Of a stretch of 64,000 bases of DNA, positions 1 through 9,179 are shown one piece after another. The notes below the pieces were generated by a model. That model was not told the DNA's origin and did no database searches. It saw only the letters and a program-made list of their open reading frames with translations. The position numbers and the translations under genes are program-made. Each line of letters starts with the position of its first letter. Position 1 is the stretch's first letter. The stretch comes from Oceanobacillus neutriphilus (GTDB lineage Bacteria; Bacillota; Bacilli; Bacillales; Amphibacillaceae), in assembly GCF_014645515.1 (NCBI RefSeq), contig NZ_BMLW01000008.1, positions 216,515 to 280,514 of the forward strand. Direction: 5' to 3'.

Positions 1-115
1 AGCAATGAAAAGAGGCTCTTCTCTTGTAAAATGAAGAGCAAGTAGGGTGGAACCGCGGTTTTAAGCCGTCCCTATGTCTGTGGTTAAAACAGACATAGGG
101 ACGGCTTTTCTTATT
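1..115 (+). promoter_or_regulatory. T-box leader of glyQS (3' part)
   Basis: The conserved T-box antiterminator sequence AGGGTGGAACCGCGG is at 44-58, followed by a strong terminator stem (63-80 with 90-107) and a short T run. T-box leaders sense uncharged tRNA and let transcription continue into amino acid genes; ahead of glyQS the expected ligand is tRNA-Gly. The specifier loop lies left of the window start, so the codon cannot be read here. Confidence 0.93.
63..110 (+). terminator. T-box regulated terminator
   Basis: An 18-bp perfect inverted repeat (63-80 and 90-107) ends in TTTT. Its 5' arm follows the antiterminator sequence, as in T-box expression platforms. Confidence 0.9.
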
Positions 116-173
116 GGCTTTACCGGACGCGAAATACATTGTAAATTTCTTATCCATTAAAGGAGTGGAGTAA

Positions 174-1052
174 ATGAATATTCAAGAAATGATTTTAACT
201 TTACAAAATCATTGGTCAGATCAAAATTGTATCTTAATGCAGGCATATGACACCGAAAAAGGTGCAGGAACGATGTCTCCAATGACGCTGCTGCGAAGCC
301 TGGGACCAGAACCATGGAATGTTGCTTACGTAGAGCCTTCCAGACGGCCGGCGGATGGCAGATACGGAAAAAACCCGAACCGGCTGTATCAGCATCATCA
401 GTTTCAGGTTATTATGAAGCCTTCTCCAGCTAATATTCAAGAACTATATCTAGAGTCTTTGAAAAAACTTGGAATTGATCCACTCAAGCACGATATCCGT
501 TTTGTAGAGGATAATTGGGAGAACCCGACACTTGGCGCTGCCGGTCTTGGCTGGGAAGTATGGTTAGACGGTATGGAAATCACGCAGTTTACCTACTTTC
601 AACAAATTGGCGGTTTAGAAGCCAACCCGGTTACTGTCGAATTAACATATGGGATAGAACGGCTCGCTTCCTATATTCAAGATAAAGAAAATGTATTTGA
701 TTTAGAGTGGAATAATGGTGTGACACTCCGGGATATTTTCTATCAGCCGGAATATGAGCATTCTGTTTACACATTTGAAACATCAAATACAGATATGTTA
801 TTTGATTTATTTACAAAATATGAAAAAGAAGCAAAAACAACGATGGAAAAAGGGCTTGTCTTCCCGGCATACGATTATGTTTTAAAATGCTCACATACCT
901 TTAATCTTCTGGATGCCAAAGGGGTTATTTCTGTAACGGAAAGAACAGGCTATATTAGCCGGATCCGTAATCTGGCCCGCAGCATTTCAAAGATTTATGT
1001 ACAAGAGCGTGAAAAATTAGGCTTTCCAATGTTGAAAAAGGAGGGAAACTAA
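174..1052 (+). CDS. glyQ: Glycine--tRNA ligase alpha subunit
   Basis: Alpha subunit of the bacterial alpha2beta2 glycyl-tRNA synthetase, which joins glycine to tRNA-Gly in the cytoplasm. The 292 aa length is normal for the family (about 295). The N-terminus [20 protein letters not shown] and the block [13 protein letters not shown] near residue 55 are characteristic of GlyQ and contain the class II catalytic fold. The ATG start follows AGGAGTGG at 161-168. The stop is one base before glyS, so the two subunits are made from one transcript controlled by the upstream T-box. Confidence 0.98.
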   Translation: MNIQEMILTLQNHWSDQNCILMQAYDTEKGAGTMSPMTLLRSLGPEPWNVAYVEPSRRPADGRYGKNPNRLYQHHQFQVIMKPSPANIQELYLESLKKLGIDPLKHDIRFVEDNWENPTLGAAGLGWEVWLDGMEITQFTYFQQIGGLEANPVTVELTYGIERLASYIQDKENVFDLEWNNGVTLRDIFYQPEYEHSVYTFETSNTDMLFDLFTKYEKEAKTTMEKGLVFPAYDYVLKCSHTFNLLDAKGVISVTERTGYISRIRNLARSISKIYVQEREKLGFPMLKKEGN

Positions 1053-1053
1053 A

Positions 1054-3129
1054 ATGACACAGGATGTATTAATTGAAATTGGATTAGAGGAACTGCCGGC
1101 TCGATTTATAGATGATGCAGAAGCTCAATTTTTAGATAGAACAATCAAATGGCTGGATGAACAGCGTATTTCCTACGCGTCTGCAGTTTCTTTCTCAACA
1201 CCACGCAGATTAACTGTCCTTATAGAAGAAGCAGCTGAAAGTCAGGCATCGATAGAAGAAGAGGCAAAAGGTCCTGCCTTAAAGATTGCAAAGGATGAAC
1301 AGGATAATTGGACAAAAGCAGCAGAAGGATTTACCAGAGGACAGGGGAAAACAACCGATGATATTTATATTAAAGAAGTGAAGGGAACTTCTTATATTTA
1401 TGTAAAAAAATATATTGAAGGAAAATCTGTGCAATCCCTGCTTCCGGAATTTAAGGATATTATTGAGTCAATTACATTCGGCAAAAATATGCGCTGGGCA
1501 AATGAAACATTGCGTTATGCAAGGCCGATCCGCTGGCTGACTGCGTTATATGGCAATGAAGTGATTCCTTTTGAAATCGCGCATGTGAAAACAAGCAATT
1601 TCACATATGGCCATCGTTTTCTCAGCGGCAAGCTTACAATAGATGAACCGAAACAATATGAGCAATTACTAAAGGATAATTATGTGATTGCTGATGCTAA
1701 AAAACGTGAGGATAAAATTGTGAAGCAGCTTGAAGCTTTACAAGAAAAAAATGAATTCCAAATTCCTGTTGATAAAGATCTCTTAAATGAAGTAAGGAAT
1801 CTTGTGGAATATCCGACAGCTTTTGTCGGCAGTTTTTCTACTTCTTTCTTAGCATTACCAAATGAAGTTCTGATTACATCTATGGCCGAGCATCAGCGTT
1901 ATTTTCCTGTAGAGCGTAATGGTGAACTGCTCCCTAAATTTGTCGGTGTGAGAAACGGCGATGATTACGAACTGGAAACAGTGATCCGTGGAAATGAGAA
2001 AGTTCTTCGTGCCCGCCTTGCGGATGCAGAATTCTTTTTTGAAGAAGATAAAAAGCTTTCGATTGACTTCTTCCAGGAAAAGCTCACCAGAGTTGTATTC
2101 CAGGAGAAGCTTGGCACTTACTCAGAAAAAGTTAATCGCGTTAAAACAATTGCCAAACATTTAGCAGAGGAGCTTTCTTTAAAAGAACTTAAAGAAGTTG
2201 AACGTGCAGCTGAAATCAGCAAGTTTGATCTGATGACTAATATGGTAAATGAATTTACAGAGCTGCAGGGAGTTATGGGTGAGAAATATGCTGCTTATTT
2301 TGGGGAAGCGAAAGAGGTTTCTCAAGCTATCCGCGAGCATTACCTGCCAAAGCAGTCTCATGGTGAACTTCCTGTAACGACAGTCGGTGCAGTGTTAAGC
2401 ATCGCAGACAAAATAGATACAATTGCCGGCTGTATCAGTGTTGGTCTAATCCCAAGCGGTTCCCAGGATCCATATGGCTTAAGAAGACAGGCAACGGGGA
2501 TTCTGCGCATTCTAAAGGATCAAAATTGGGATGTAACCATAGAATCAGTCATTGAGTATACTTTATCCGTATTAAAGGATGCCGGTCTAACAATAAACAC
2601 TTCTTCTAAAGATGACTTGCTGGCATTTTTTGTTTCTCGTGCGGAGTATTTAATGCGTGAAGAAAATATTGAAGCAGATATAATCCATGCTGTCGTAGAT
2701 AATCAATTAGGTATATTTCATGTTGCAGTGGAAAAAGCACATGTTTTAGCTGCGAAAAAAGCAGATGATCATTTTAAAACCTCCCAGGAAGCGCTTGTTC
2801 GTGTGCTGAACTTGGAAAACAAGGTAGAGGATACGGACCATAAGGTAAATCCTTCTCTCTTCCAAACAGAATCAGAAAAAGTATTATATGAATCTGTAGA
2901 AGCAGTGAAATCAACATATGCCGAATATTTAGAAGCCCAAAAAAGCGAGGAAGCATTGCGGCTTCTTGCTGGACTAGCAGATGATATTCACGCATTCTTT
3001 GATCATAATATGATTATGGACGATAATGAAGAAGTAAGAAAAAACCGTCTTTCTATCATCCGTGAACTTTCTGTGCTAATCTTACAATATGCAGATTTGC
3101 GAAAAATAGCCTGGAAACAGCACGCGTAA
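1054..3129 (+). CDS. glyS: Glycine--tRNA ligase beta subunit
   Basis: Beta subunit (691 aa, family usually about 680-700) of the tetrameric glycyl-tRNA synthetase; it supplies tRNA binding, with a C-terminal anticodon-binding helical domain. The N-terminal VLIEIGLEELPARFIDDA is the typical GlyS opening. A central HD-like block and the motif SGSQDPYGLRRQ near residue 470 are visible. The ribosome binding site GGAGGG lies inside the end of glyQ, which indicates translational coupling. Confidence 0.98.
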   Translation: MTQDVLIEIGLEELPARFIDDAEAQFLDRTIKWLDEQRISYASAVSFSTPRRLTVLIEEAAESQASIEEEAKGPALKIAKDEQDNWTKAAEGFTRGQGKTTDDIYIKEVKGTSYIYVKKYIEGKSVQSLLPEFKDIIESITFGKNMRWANETLRYARPIRWLTALYGNEVIPFEIAHVKTSNFTYGHRFLSGKLTIDEPKQYEQLLKDNYVIADAKKREDKIVKQLEALQEKNEFQIPVDKDLLNEVRNLVEYPTAFVGSFSTSFLALPNEVLITSMAEHQRYFPVERNGELLPKFVGVRNGDDYELETVIRGNEKVLRARLADAEFFFEEDKKLSIDFFQEKLTRVVFQEKLGTYSEKVNRVKTIAKHLAEELSLKELKEVERAAEISKFDLMTNMVNEFTELQGVMGEKYAAYFGEAKEVSQAIREHYLPKQSHGELPVTTVGAVLSIADKIDTIAGCISVGLIPSGSQDPYGLRRQATGILRILKDQNWDVTIESVIEYTLSVLKDAGLTINTSSKDDLLAFFVSRAEYLMREENIEADIIHAVVDNQLGIFHVAVEKAHVLAAKKADDHFKTSQEALVRVLNLENKVEDTDHKVNPSLFQTESEKVLYESVEAVKSTYAEYLEAQKSEEALRLLAGLADDIHAFFDHNMIMDDNEEVRKNRLSIIRELSVLILQYADLRKIAWKQHA

Positions 3130-3221
3130 ATAGAATATAACGGTCTGTTAAATAAGGAAAAATATAATAAAAAAGGTTTTCTCTCTTAAAAAAAGGATTT
3201 TAGTGAATAAAGTCGAATTAT

Positions 3222-3276
3222 AATAACGTACCATGTTCTAAAAATATAAAGGAATCATGGTGCGTTATCCTTTATT
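3222..3276 (+). terminator. Probable terminator after glyS
   Basis: The arms ATAACGTACCATG (3223-3235) and CATGGTGCGTTAT (3256-3268) pair over 13 positions with one G-T, followed by a T-rich tract. The 20-base loop is large, so this is less certain than the other terminators. Confidence 0.55.
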
Positions 3277-3356
3277 TACACTAATTTTTATGTATTCAAG
3301 TAATCCTATTTATAGTATTCATTTGCTAATAAAGCAGCAGTATAGGTGGTGAAAAA

Positions 3357-3986
3357 GTGGACTTATCGAAAAGGCAACAGCAGATTATAGAAATAGTAAA
3401 AGCAGACGGTCCGATCACGGGAGAAAACATAGCGGAACGCCTTACGTTAACCCGGGCTACATTGAGGCCGGATTTAGCTATTCTGACAATGGCTGGTTTT
3501 TTAGATGCACGTCCTCGTGTAGGCTACTTTTATACGGGTAAAACAGGATCAGAATTATTAACAGAAAAAATAAAACGGTACAAGGTTCATGAATTTCAGC
3601 AGGTACCTGTTGCTGTAAATGAAAAGGTATCTGTATATGATGCCATATCAACCATGTTCTTAGAAGATGTTGGTACCCTGTTCGTTGTAGATGAAAATGC
3701 CTGTCTGGTTGGTATCCTTTCCCGGAAAGACTTATTACGTGCAAGCATGGGAAGACAGGATTTAAGCTCGATACCGGTTCCAATTATAATGACAAGAATG
3801 CCCAACATCACGGTGTGTCGAAAAAATGACCTGCTTATTGATGTAGCTCATCAGCTGATATCAAGACAAATTGATGGTGTTCCCGTTGTTAAGGATACAA
3901 AAAATGGCCTTGAGGTAATTGGCCGGATTACAAAAACAACGATGACAAAGCTGCTGGTTGAGATAACCATTGAAGATACAATTTAA
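3357..3986 (+). CDS. ccpN: CcpN-type transcriptional repressor (HTH + two CBS domains)
   Basis: CcpN represses gluconeogenic genes (gapB, pckA in B. subtilis) when glycolytic substrates are present. The 209 aa protein has an N-terminal winged helix (about residues 1-65, RQQQIIEIVKADGPITGENI) and a pair of CBS domains (about 80-205) expected to bind nucleotides. GTG is the chosen start because AGGTGGTG sits 7-14 bases upstream. It is followed 30 bp later by yqfL, the same pair as in B. subtilis. Confidence 0.93.
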   Translation: MDLSKRQQQIIEIVKADGPITGENIAERLTLTRATLRPDLAILTMAGFLDARPRVGYFYTGKTGSELLTEKIKRYKVHEFQQVPVAVNEKVSVYDAISTMFLEDVGTLFVVDENACLVGILSRKDLLRASMGRQDLSSIPVPIIMTRMPNITVCRKNDLLIDVAHQLISRQIDGVPVVKDTKNGLEVIGRITKTTMTKLLVEITIEDTI

Positions 3987-4016
3987 CTTTTAAGAAACTG
4001 GGGAGAGGATGTCAAG

Positions 4017-4829
4017 ATGACTGAGCAGAAAATTATTTATGTGCTGTCTGATTCTGTTGGCGAAACTGCCGAGCTGGTAATCAAAGCCGGCCTAAGCCAA
4101 TTTAAAAATGGGGATTATAAAATTCAGCGCGTTCCGTACGTGGAAGATAAAGAAACCATTGATGAATTCTTGCAACAGGCAAAATTAAATTCAAATCTTA
4201 TCGGTTTTACACTTGTTAATCCGGAATTACGTGCTTATTTAAACAAACGCGCTAAAGAAATAGATATTGAAGCAATTGATATAATGGGCCCTATCATGGA
4301 CGCGATGGAACGCGTTTTTAGCGATGAGCCGCGATTGGAAGCCGGCCTTGTCCATAAATTAGACGAAGATTATTTTAAGAAAATAGAAGCTATAGAGTTT
4401 GCTGTAAAATATGATGATGGAAGAGATACAAGAGGAATTACCCGTGCAGATATTGTATTAATCGGAGTCTCCAGAACGTCCAAAACTCCGCTCTCTCAAT
4501 TCTTGGCGCATAAACGGTTTAAAGTGGCGAACGTTCCCATTGTTCCGGAAGTTGATCCGCCAGAAGAGCTTATGATGGTTGACCCAAAAAAATGTATTGG
4601 CCTGCGCATATCCTCGGAAAAGCTGAATGGAATTCGAAAAGAGCGCTTAAAAGCTCTTGGACTCGGTGATCAGGCAACCTATGCAAATGTAAGCAGGATT
4701 AAGCAGGAATTAGAATTCTTTAATGAAGTGGTTGAAAAAATAGGCTGTCCTGTCATTGATGTTTCCCATAAAGCAGTAGAGGAAACAGCTAACCAGATTA
4801 TTCGTATGTGGCAAGGAAGAAATGAATAA
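4017..4829 (+). CDS. yqfL: YqfL-type pyruvate, phosphate dikinase regulatory protein / CcpN modulator
   Basis: DUF299 family, 270 aa, the usual length. Members are bifunctional ADP-dependent kinase/phosphorylases of PEP synthase or pyruvate,phosphate dikinase. In B. subtilis YqfL modulates CcpN activity. The P-loop-like motif [11 protein letters not shown] is near residue 155, and [13 protein letters not shown] at the N-terminus is typical. ATG start with GGGGAGAGG upstream. It is cotranscribed with ccpN; which enzyme it targets here cannot be read from the window. Confidence 0.93.
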   Translation: MTEQKIIYVLSDSVGETAELVIKAGLSQFKNGDYKIQRVPYVEDKETIDEFLQQAKLNSNLIGFTLVNPELRAYLNKRAKEIDIEAIDIMGPIMDAMERVFSDEPRLEAGLVHKLDEDYFKKIEAIEFAVKYDDGRDTRGITRADIVLIGVSRTSKTPLSQFLAHKRFKVANVPIVPEVDPPEELMMVDPKKCIGLRISSEKLNGIRKERLKALGLGDQATYANVSRIKQELEFFNEVVEKIGCPVIDVSHKAVEETANQIIRMWQGRNE

Positions 4830-4931
4830 GGTTATTTAAAAACAAAGCACCAAACGAAGTATTGTCAGGAAATAATGCGAGCGACTTGCTTGAAACACAT
4901 TTTTGTTACATTAAAAAGTTGAACTTATATA

Positions 4932-5452
4932 CTCAACTTTCGCATCTGAAAATAAACATCTATACCATACAAGGATAAGCATGTTCTTCATTATCCTGCT
5001 TGCATTTTGTCACCTTTTTATTGAAATGCAGATTGTGTATAGCGCCTTCAACCAACCACTACGCTTTCCATGGGGACGGCTTCAGCTAACTTGAAAAGAA
5101 AAACCGCTTTTCAAGTGGATCTTCAGCTCGCCCTGTCCCATAGGAGTCTTCGTGGTTGGTCTGCGCTCAGTTAGGTTTCCGCAGCGTATGAAAGGAATCA
5201 TATCCAGATGGAGTTAGCTGAAGAGCATGCCCCTAGGCAGGCTAAGGTCGCAACGTCCTGGGGTTGCGATTACTCACCCCATCGAAAAGAGTTGTACGTC
5301 GAAAGCAAAACGGTCCGCCGCAGCGGTGGCCTTACATGTTACCTTCTTTCTAGATAGAGTTTAGTTTATGCTTTGTCAAGAGATAGATGGAAGGAACGAC
5401 CAACACACGTCCCAGTGATAAGCAAGTTATTTTTTAAGGTGCGAAAGTTGAG
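4932..5452 (+). repeat. Family 1 repeat, copy A (521 bp, inverted termini)
   Basis: The element is bounded by a perfect 13-bp inverted repeat, CTCAACTTTCGCA at 4932-4944 and its complement at 5440-5452. The left 120 bp closely match copy E (63339 onward) and the reverse complement of copy C (up to 34504). Inside are a 10-bp hairpin (5089-5098 with 5107-5116), a second hairpin with a GTCCTGGG loop (5248-5269), and one copy of the shared GATTACTC motif (5265-5283). I see no coding potential and no clear target duplication. It occupies most of the 1.0-kb yqfL-dnaG gap, where B. subtilis carries yqxD. Confidence 0.85.
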
Positions 5453-5593
5453 TTTTAATATTTTCAAAGTCTGCCAGAAAGCAAAACTGTGCATTGCAGC
5501 AAAATATATCAGACGAAAATTGTGTGAAAAGCATTCTGTACACAGCCATAACGGAATGTTTTTCATTTTTCAATAGTTTTATAAACAAATTAA

Positions 5594-5622
5594 TAGAAAT
5601 CTATTAAAAAATATATTATAAT
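5594..5622 (+). promoter_or_regulatory. Possible SigA promoter for dnaG-sigA
   Basis: TATAAT at 5617-5622 with TAGAAA 17 bp upstream (5594-5599). The distance to dnaG is about 220 bp, leaving a long leader. The -35 box is weak. Confidence 0.4.
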
Positions 5623-5842
5623 GGTAAATCGTATGAGCAGATTTATATAAAATGCAATTTTAATCATAATTTGCTTTGAAAAAGAAGGATTCTGCGTATC
5701 CTTTGTAGAAACTATGTTAAGGCTATTTTTTTTGAGTATAAGGAAAAAATATGTCGAATAATGAATAATGAAGCAACAGCAGTTTAAAAAGGAGGATTTT
5801 GCACAATCTCTCTAAGAAAAATAAGAATAGTTGGTGGTAACA

Positions 5843-7654
5843 ATGGCTAATCAAATACCTGAACCAATTATTGAAGAAGTGAAAAAATCCAATGATATTG
5901 TCGATATCATCGGAGAGTATATTCAATTAAAAAAACAAGGTAAAAACTATTTTGGCCTATGTCCTTTTCATGGTGAAAATACTCCGTCCTTTTCGGTTTC
6001 TCAAGAGAAACAGATTTTTCGCTGCTTTGGCTGCGAAAAAGGAGGAAATGTATTCTCCTTTTTAATGGAGATGGAAAATTTCACATTTTATGAGGCGCTG
6101 AAGCACTTAGCTGACCGCAGTGGAGTAGAATTACCGGAAACATCAGTTAAAAAGGAATCATCCTTGTCAGAGGAAACAGAGCAGATGCTCTCCGCGTATG
6201 AATGGCTGACAAAATTATACCATCACCTCATAAAGTATCAAAAAGATGGGAAGGATGGGTTAGAGTACCTAAAAAGTCGCGGGATTACAAAAGAAACATT
6301 GGAAGAATTTCAGGTTGGTTACGCTCCTAATAAACGCGATTTCACTGCAAAGTTTCTTATGCAGAAAGGATATTCCAAGCCAATGCTTTTAAAAAGCGGC
6401 ATTTTAGCAGGGAATGATAATAATGAAGTAATTGACCGTTTCCGGGGCAGAATTATTTTTCCGATACGGAATGCGCTTGGGCGTACTGTCGGGTTTGGAG
6501 GCAGATCATTAACAGACGATAGCGGCCCTAAGTATTTAAATAGTTCAGAAGGGGAGCTTTTTCAAAAAAGTAAACTTTTATATAATTTTGATATGGCGAA
6601 GCGCCATATCAGAAAAGAAAATGAAGCTATTTTAATGGAAGGGTATATGGATGTTATTTCAGCTTATCAAGCCGGAATTAAGAATGTTGTGGCTACAATG
6701 GGAACTGCATTGACAGAAACGCAGGCAAAGCTTTTAAACCGCTACGTTGATACAGTGATCATTTGTTATGACGGCGATAGTGCAGGAATAGAGGCCCGCT
6801 ATAAAGCATCGCTTTTACTGCGGTCAATAGGCTGTGATGTCCGGATTGCGAATCTAGATGCAAATGAGGACCCGGACAGTTATATCCAACAACATGGCGG
6901 CGAAGCTTTCAGGGAAAGAGTCATTCGGACAAGCGACAGCTATATGAGTTTCTTTATGCGTTATCAGCGCAGGCACTTTAATCTGCAGGTGGAAAGTGAA
7001 CGTATTGAATATATCGAGCGTGTTCTAAAGGAACTTTCCATGATTGAGAGTGCATTGGAACGGGAATATTATATTCAGGAGCTGCACAAGGAATTTGACC
7101 TGTCTGTAGAAACCTTGATGAGTCAGCTGGCACAGTATGACAAGAGAGTTCCTGCAGCTAAGGATAATCAAGGTAATAAGAGTTATACTAATCAATATGT
7201 ATCTGTAAATAAAAGAAAATTGTATCCGGCATACGTTAATGCTGAAAAAAGAATTTTATCCTACATGCTTCAGGATGCCTATATTGCTGAAAAAGTACAA
7301 TATGACCTTGGAGCAGGATTTAATGTAAATGACCATAAAATTGTGGCAACGCATTTATACGCCTTTTATGAAGAAGGTAATGCACCAGATATCAGTTTAT
7401 TTATGGAGAGACTGTCTGATGAACATTTGAAAAATCAAGTCATTGAATTAGCCTTGTCAAGTGATGTGGAAAACAGCACAGAAGAAGAAATTGATGATTA
7501 TATACGAATGATTCATCGGGAGGCTAATCAAAGCCAGACGAAAAAAAGCTTAAAAGAGCAGCAAAAGAAAGCAGAGCGGGAAAATGACCCTTTGAAAGCT
7601 GCGCGTTTGGCAATGGAGCTGATTCAGCTGCAGAAGCAAAAAAAAGAAAATTAA
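5843..7654 (+). CDS. dnaG: DNA primase
   Basis: DnaG makes RNA primers at the replication fork. The CHC2 zinc finger is seen as C-x2-H-x17-C-x2-C (from about residue 39, CPFHGENTPSFSV and FRCFGC). The TOPRIM core follows (EGYMDVISAYQAG, then CYDGDSAG), and there is a C-terminal helicase-binding region. I place the start at ATG 5843 rather than an upstream TTG because GGTGGT precedes it and because MANQIPEPIIEEVKKS aligns with known DnaG N-termini. Length 603 aa, normal for Bacillus. It forms the macromolecular-synthesis pair with sigA 27 bp downstream. Confidence 0.98.
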   Translation: MANQIPEPIIEEVKKSNDIVDIIGEYIQLKKQGKNYFGLCPFHGENTPSFSVSQEKQIFRCFGCEKGGNVFSFLMEMENFTFYEALKHLADRSGVELPETSVKKESSLSEETEQMLSAYEWLTKLYHHLIKYQKDGKDGLEYLKSRGITKETLEEFQVGYAPNKRDFTAKFLMQKGYSKPMLLKSGILAGNDNNEVIDRFRGRIIFPIRNALGRTVGFGGRSLTDDSGPKYLNSSEGELFQKSKLLYNFDMAKRHIRKENEAILMEGYMDVISAYQAGIKNVVATMGTALTETQAKLLNRYVDTVIICYDGDSAGIEARYKASLLLRSIGCDVRIANLDANEDPDSYIQQHGGEAFRERVIRTSDSYMSFFMRYQRRHFNLQVESERIEYIERVLKELSMIESALEREYYIQELHKEFDLSVETLMSQLAQYDKRVPAAKDNQGNKSYTNQYVSVNKRKLYPAYVNAEKRILSYMLQDAYIAEKVQYDLGAGFNVNDHKIVATHLYAFYEEGNAPDISLFMERLSDEHLKNQVIELALSSDVENSTEEEIDDYIRMIHREANQSQTKKSLKEQQKKAERENDPLKAARLAMELIQLQKQKKEN

Positions 7655-7681
7655 TTCAACAATTTGGAAGGAGGGGGACTC

Positions 7682-8797
7682 ATGGCCGAGCAAAAACCTT
7701 CGCACATGAAAGAATCCGAACTCACATTAGAGCAAGCAAAAGAAAAATTAGTAGACATGGGTAAGAAGCGTGGTACGCTTGCTTATGAAGAGGTGGCTGA
7801 TGGTTTATCTAATTTTGACATGGAACCCGAACAAATGGATGAATTTTATGAGTACCTGGAAGAACAGGGTGTCGATGTGCTAGGTGAGTCTGAGGATGAC
7901 CCCGAAATGCAGAAAATCGCAAAAGAGGAAGAAATTAATCTTAATGATCTCAGTGTACCTTTAGGAATTAAGATTAACGACCCGGTCCGTATGTATTTGA
8001 AAGAAATTGGCAGAGTAGATTTACTTTCTGCAGCAGAAGAAATTGAACTTGCTTCCCGAATTGAAGAAGGAGATATTGAGGCTAAAAGAAGATTAGCTGA
8101 AGCCAACCTTCGTCTTGTTGTCAGTATCGCCAAACGGTATGTTGGACGGGGAATGCTTTTCTTAGACTTAATTCAAGAAGGAAACATGGGTCTGATTAAA
8201 GCAGTTGAAAAATTTGACTATCGTAAAGGGTTTAAATTCAGTACCTATGCGACCTGGTGGATCAGACAAGCAATTACACGCGCCATTGCCGATCAGGCCC
8301 GTACCATCCGTATTCCGGTTCATATGGTGGAAACCATTAATAAATTAATTCGTGTGCAGCGTTCCTTACTCCAGGATTTAGGACGAGAACCGACTCCGGA
8401 AGAGATTGGTGAGGAAATGGAGCTGAGTCCTGACAAAGTCCGGGATATTCTAAAAATTGCTCAAGAACCTGTTTCTTTAGAGACACCAATCGGGGAAGAA
8501 GATGATTCCCATTTAGGTGATTTTATCGAGGATCAGGAAGCTGTTTCTCCATCAGACCACGCTGCTTATGAGTTATTAAAAGAGCAGCTGGAGGACGTAT
8601 TGGACACATTGACAGACAGAGAAGAAAATGTACTTCGTCTGCGTTTTGGGCTAGATGATGGAAGAACAAGAACGCTTGAAGAAGTAGGGAAAGTATTTGG
8701 TGTAACCAGAGAACGTATCAGACAGATTGAAGCGAAAGCATTACGGAAATTAAGACACCCGAGCCGAAGTAAACGATTGAAGGATTTTCTTGATTAA
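7682..8797 (+). CDS. sigA: RNA polymerase primary sigma factor SigA
   Basis: Housekeeping sigma-70 factor, 371 aa, the same length as B. subtilis SigA. Region 1.2 ([14 protein letters not shown]), region 2 with the -10-recognition helix ([20 protein letters not shown]), region 3, and region 4 with the -35 helix-turn-helix ([20 protein letters not shown]) are all present. ATG 7682 is the start because AAGGAGGGGG ends 4 bp upstream; an in-frame TTG 18 bp earlier overlaps that site. Confidence 0.99.
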   Translation: MAEQKPSHMKESELTLEQAKEKLVDMGKKRGTLAYEEVADGLSNFDMEPEQMDEFYEYLEEQGVDVLGESEDDPEMQKIAKEEEINLNDLSVPLGIKINDPVRMYLKEIGRVDLLSAAEEIELASRIEEGDIEAKRRLAEANLRLVVSIAKRYVGRGMLFLDLIQEGNMGLIKAVEKFDYRKGFKFSTYATWWIRQAITRAIADQARTIRIPVHMVETINKLIRVQRSLLQDLGREPTPEEIGEEMELSPDKVRDILKIAQEPVSLETPIGEEDDSHLGDFIEDQEAVSPSDHAAYELLKEQLEDVLDTLTDREENVLRLRFGLDDGRTRTLEEVGKVFGVTRERIRQIEAKALRKLRHPSRSKRLKDFLD

Positions 8798-8800
8798 GCT

Positions 8801-8967
8801 TAAAATGTGTATTCAAAAAGTCTGTTAAATAGGACCAAGAAGTTCAAGACGGTGCCGCTTTGAGGAACGGAGCGTATGCTTTAACATACGTGAGTACCGG
8901 AAAAGCAAACCAACGCAGAAATTCGCCGTGTCATTTTTATTGGATTTTTTGAACATCCTCTTAAAAT
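8801..8967. repeat. Family 3 repeat, full-length copy (about 165 bp)
   Basis: The termini are inverted: TATTCAAAAAGTCTG at 8810-8824 and ATTTTTTGAACATCCTCTTAAAA at 8944-8966. The interior has a hairpin around 8873-8890 (CGTATG...CATACG). Related ends occur at 15384-15438, 20552-20613 and 59511-59551, where the interior is missing. It behaves like a miniature inverted-repeat element directly after sigA. The rest of the 382-bp gap to the next gene holds another hairpin (9005-9048) and AT-rich sequence. Confidence 0.72.
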
Positions 8968-9004
8968 AGAACCTGGTCACCATGGGCTTTATATTTGCCA
9001 GCAG

Positions 9005-9048
9005 ACTGGAATGTGCAAGTTAGACGTAAGTTACTTGCATATTCCAGT
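9005..9048. other. 16-bp inverted repeat
   Basis: ACTGGAATGTGCAAGT (9005-9020) and ACTTGCATATTCCAGT (9033-9048) pair with one mismatch around a 12-base loop. No T tract follows, so it is not a standard terminator. It could be an operator, a transcript hairpin or a repeat remnant. Confidence 0.6.
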
Positions 9049-9179
9049 TACTATGTGTATTCAATTATAGAAAAGCGAAGCGGCAATTTATTGAAGAGTG
9101 ATTTTTAGATAAGGATAATCCCTTTATTAGTGATAGTTATAATTTGATAAATAATTAAGCTAAAGATACAGGTGAATTT

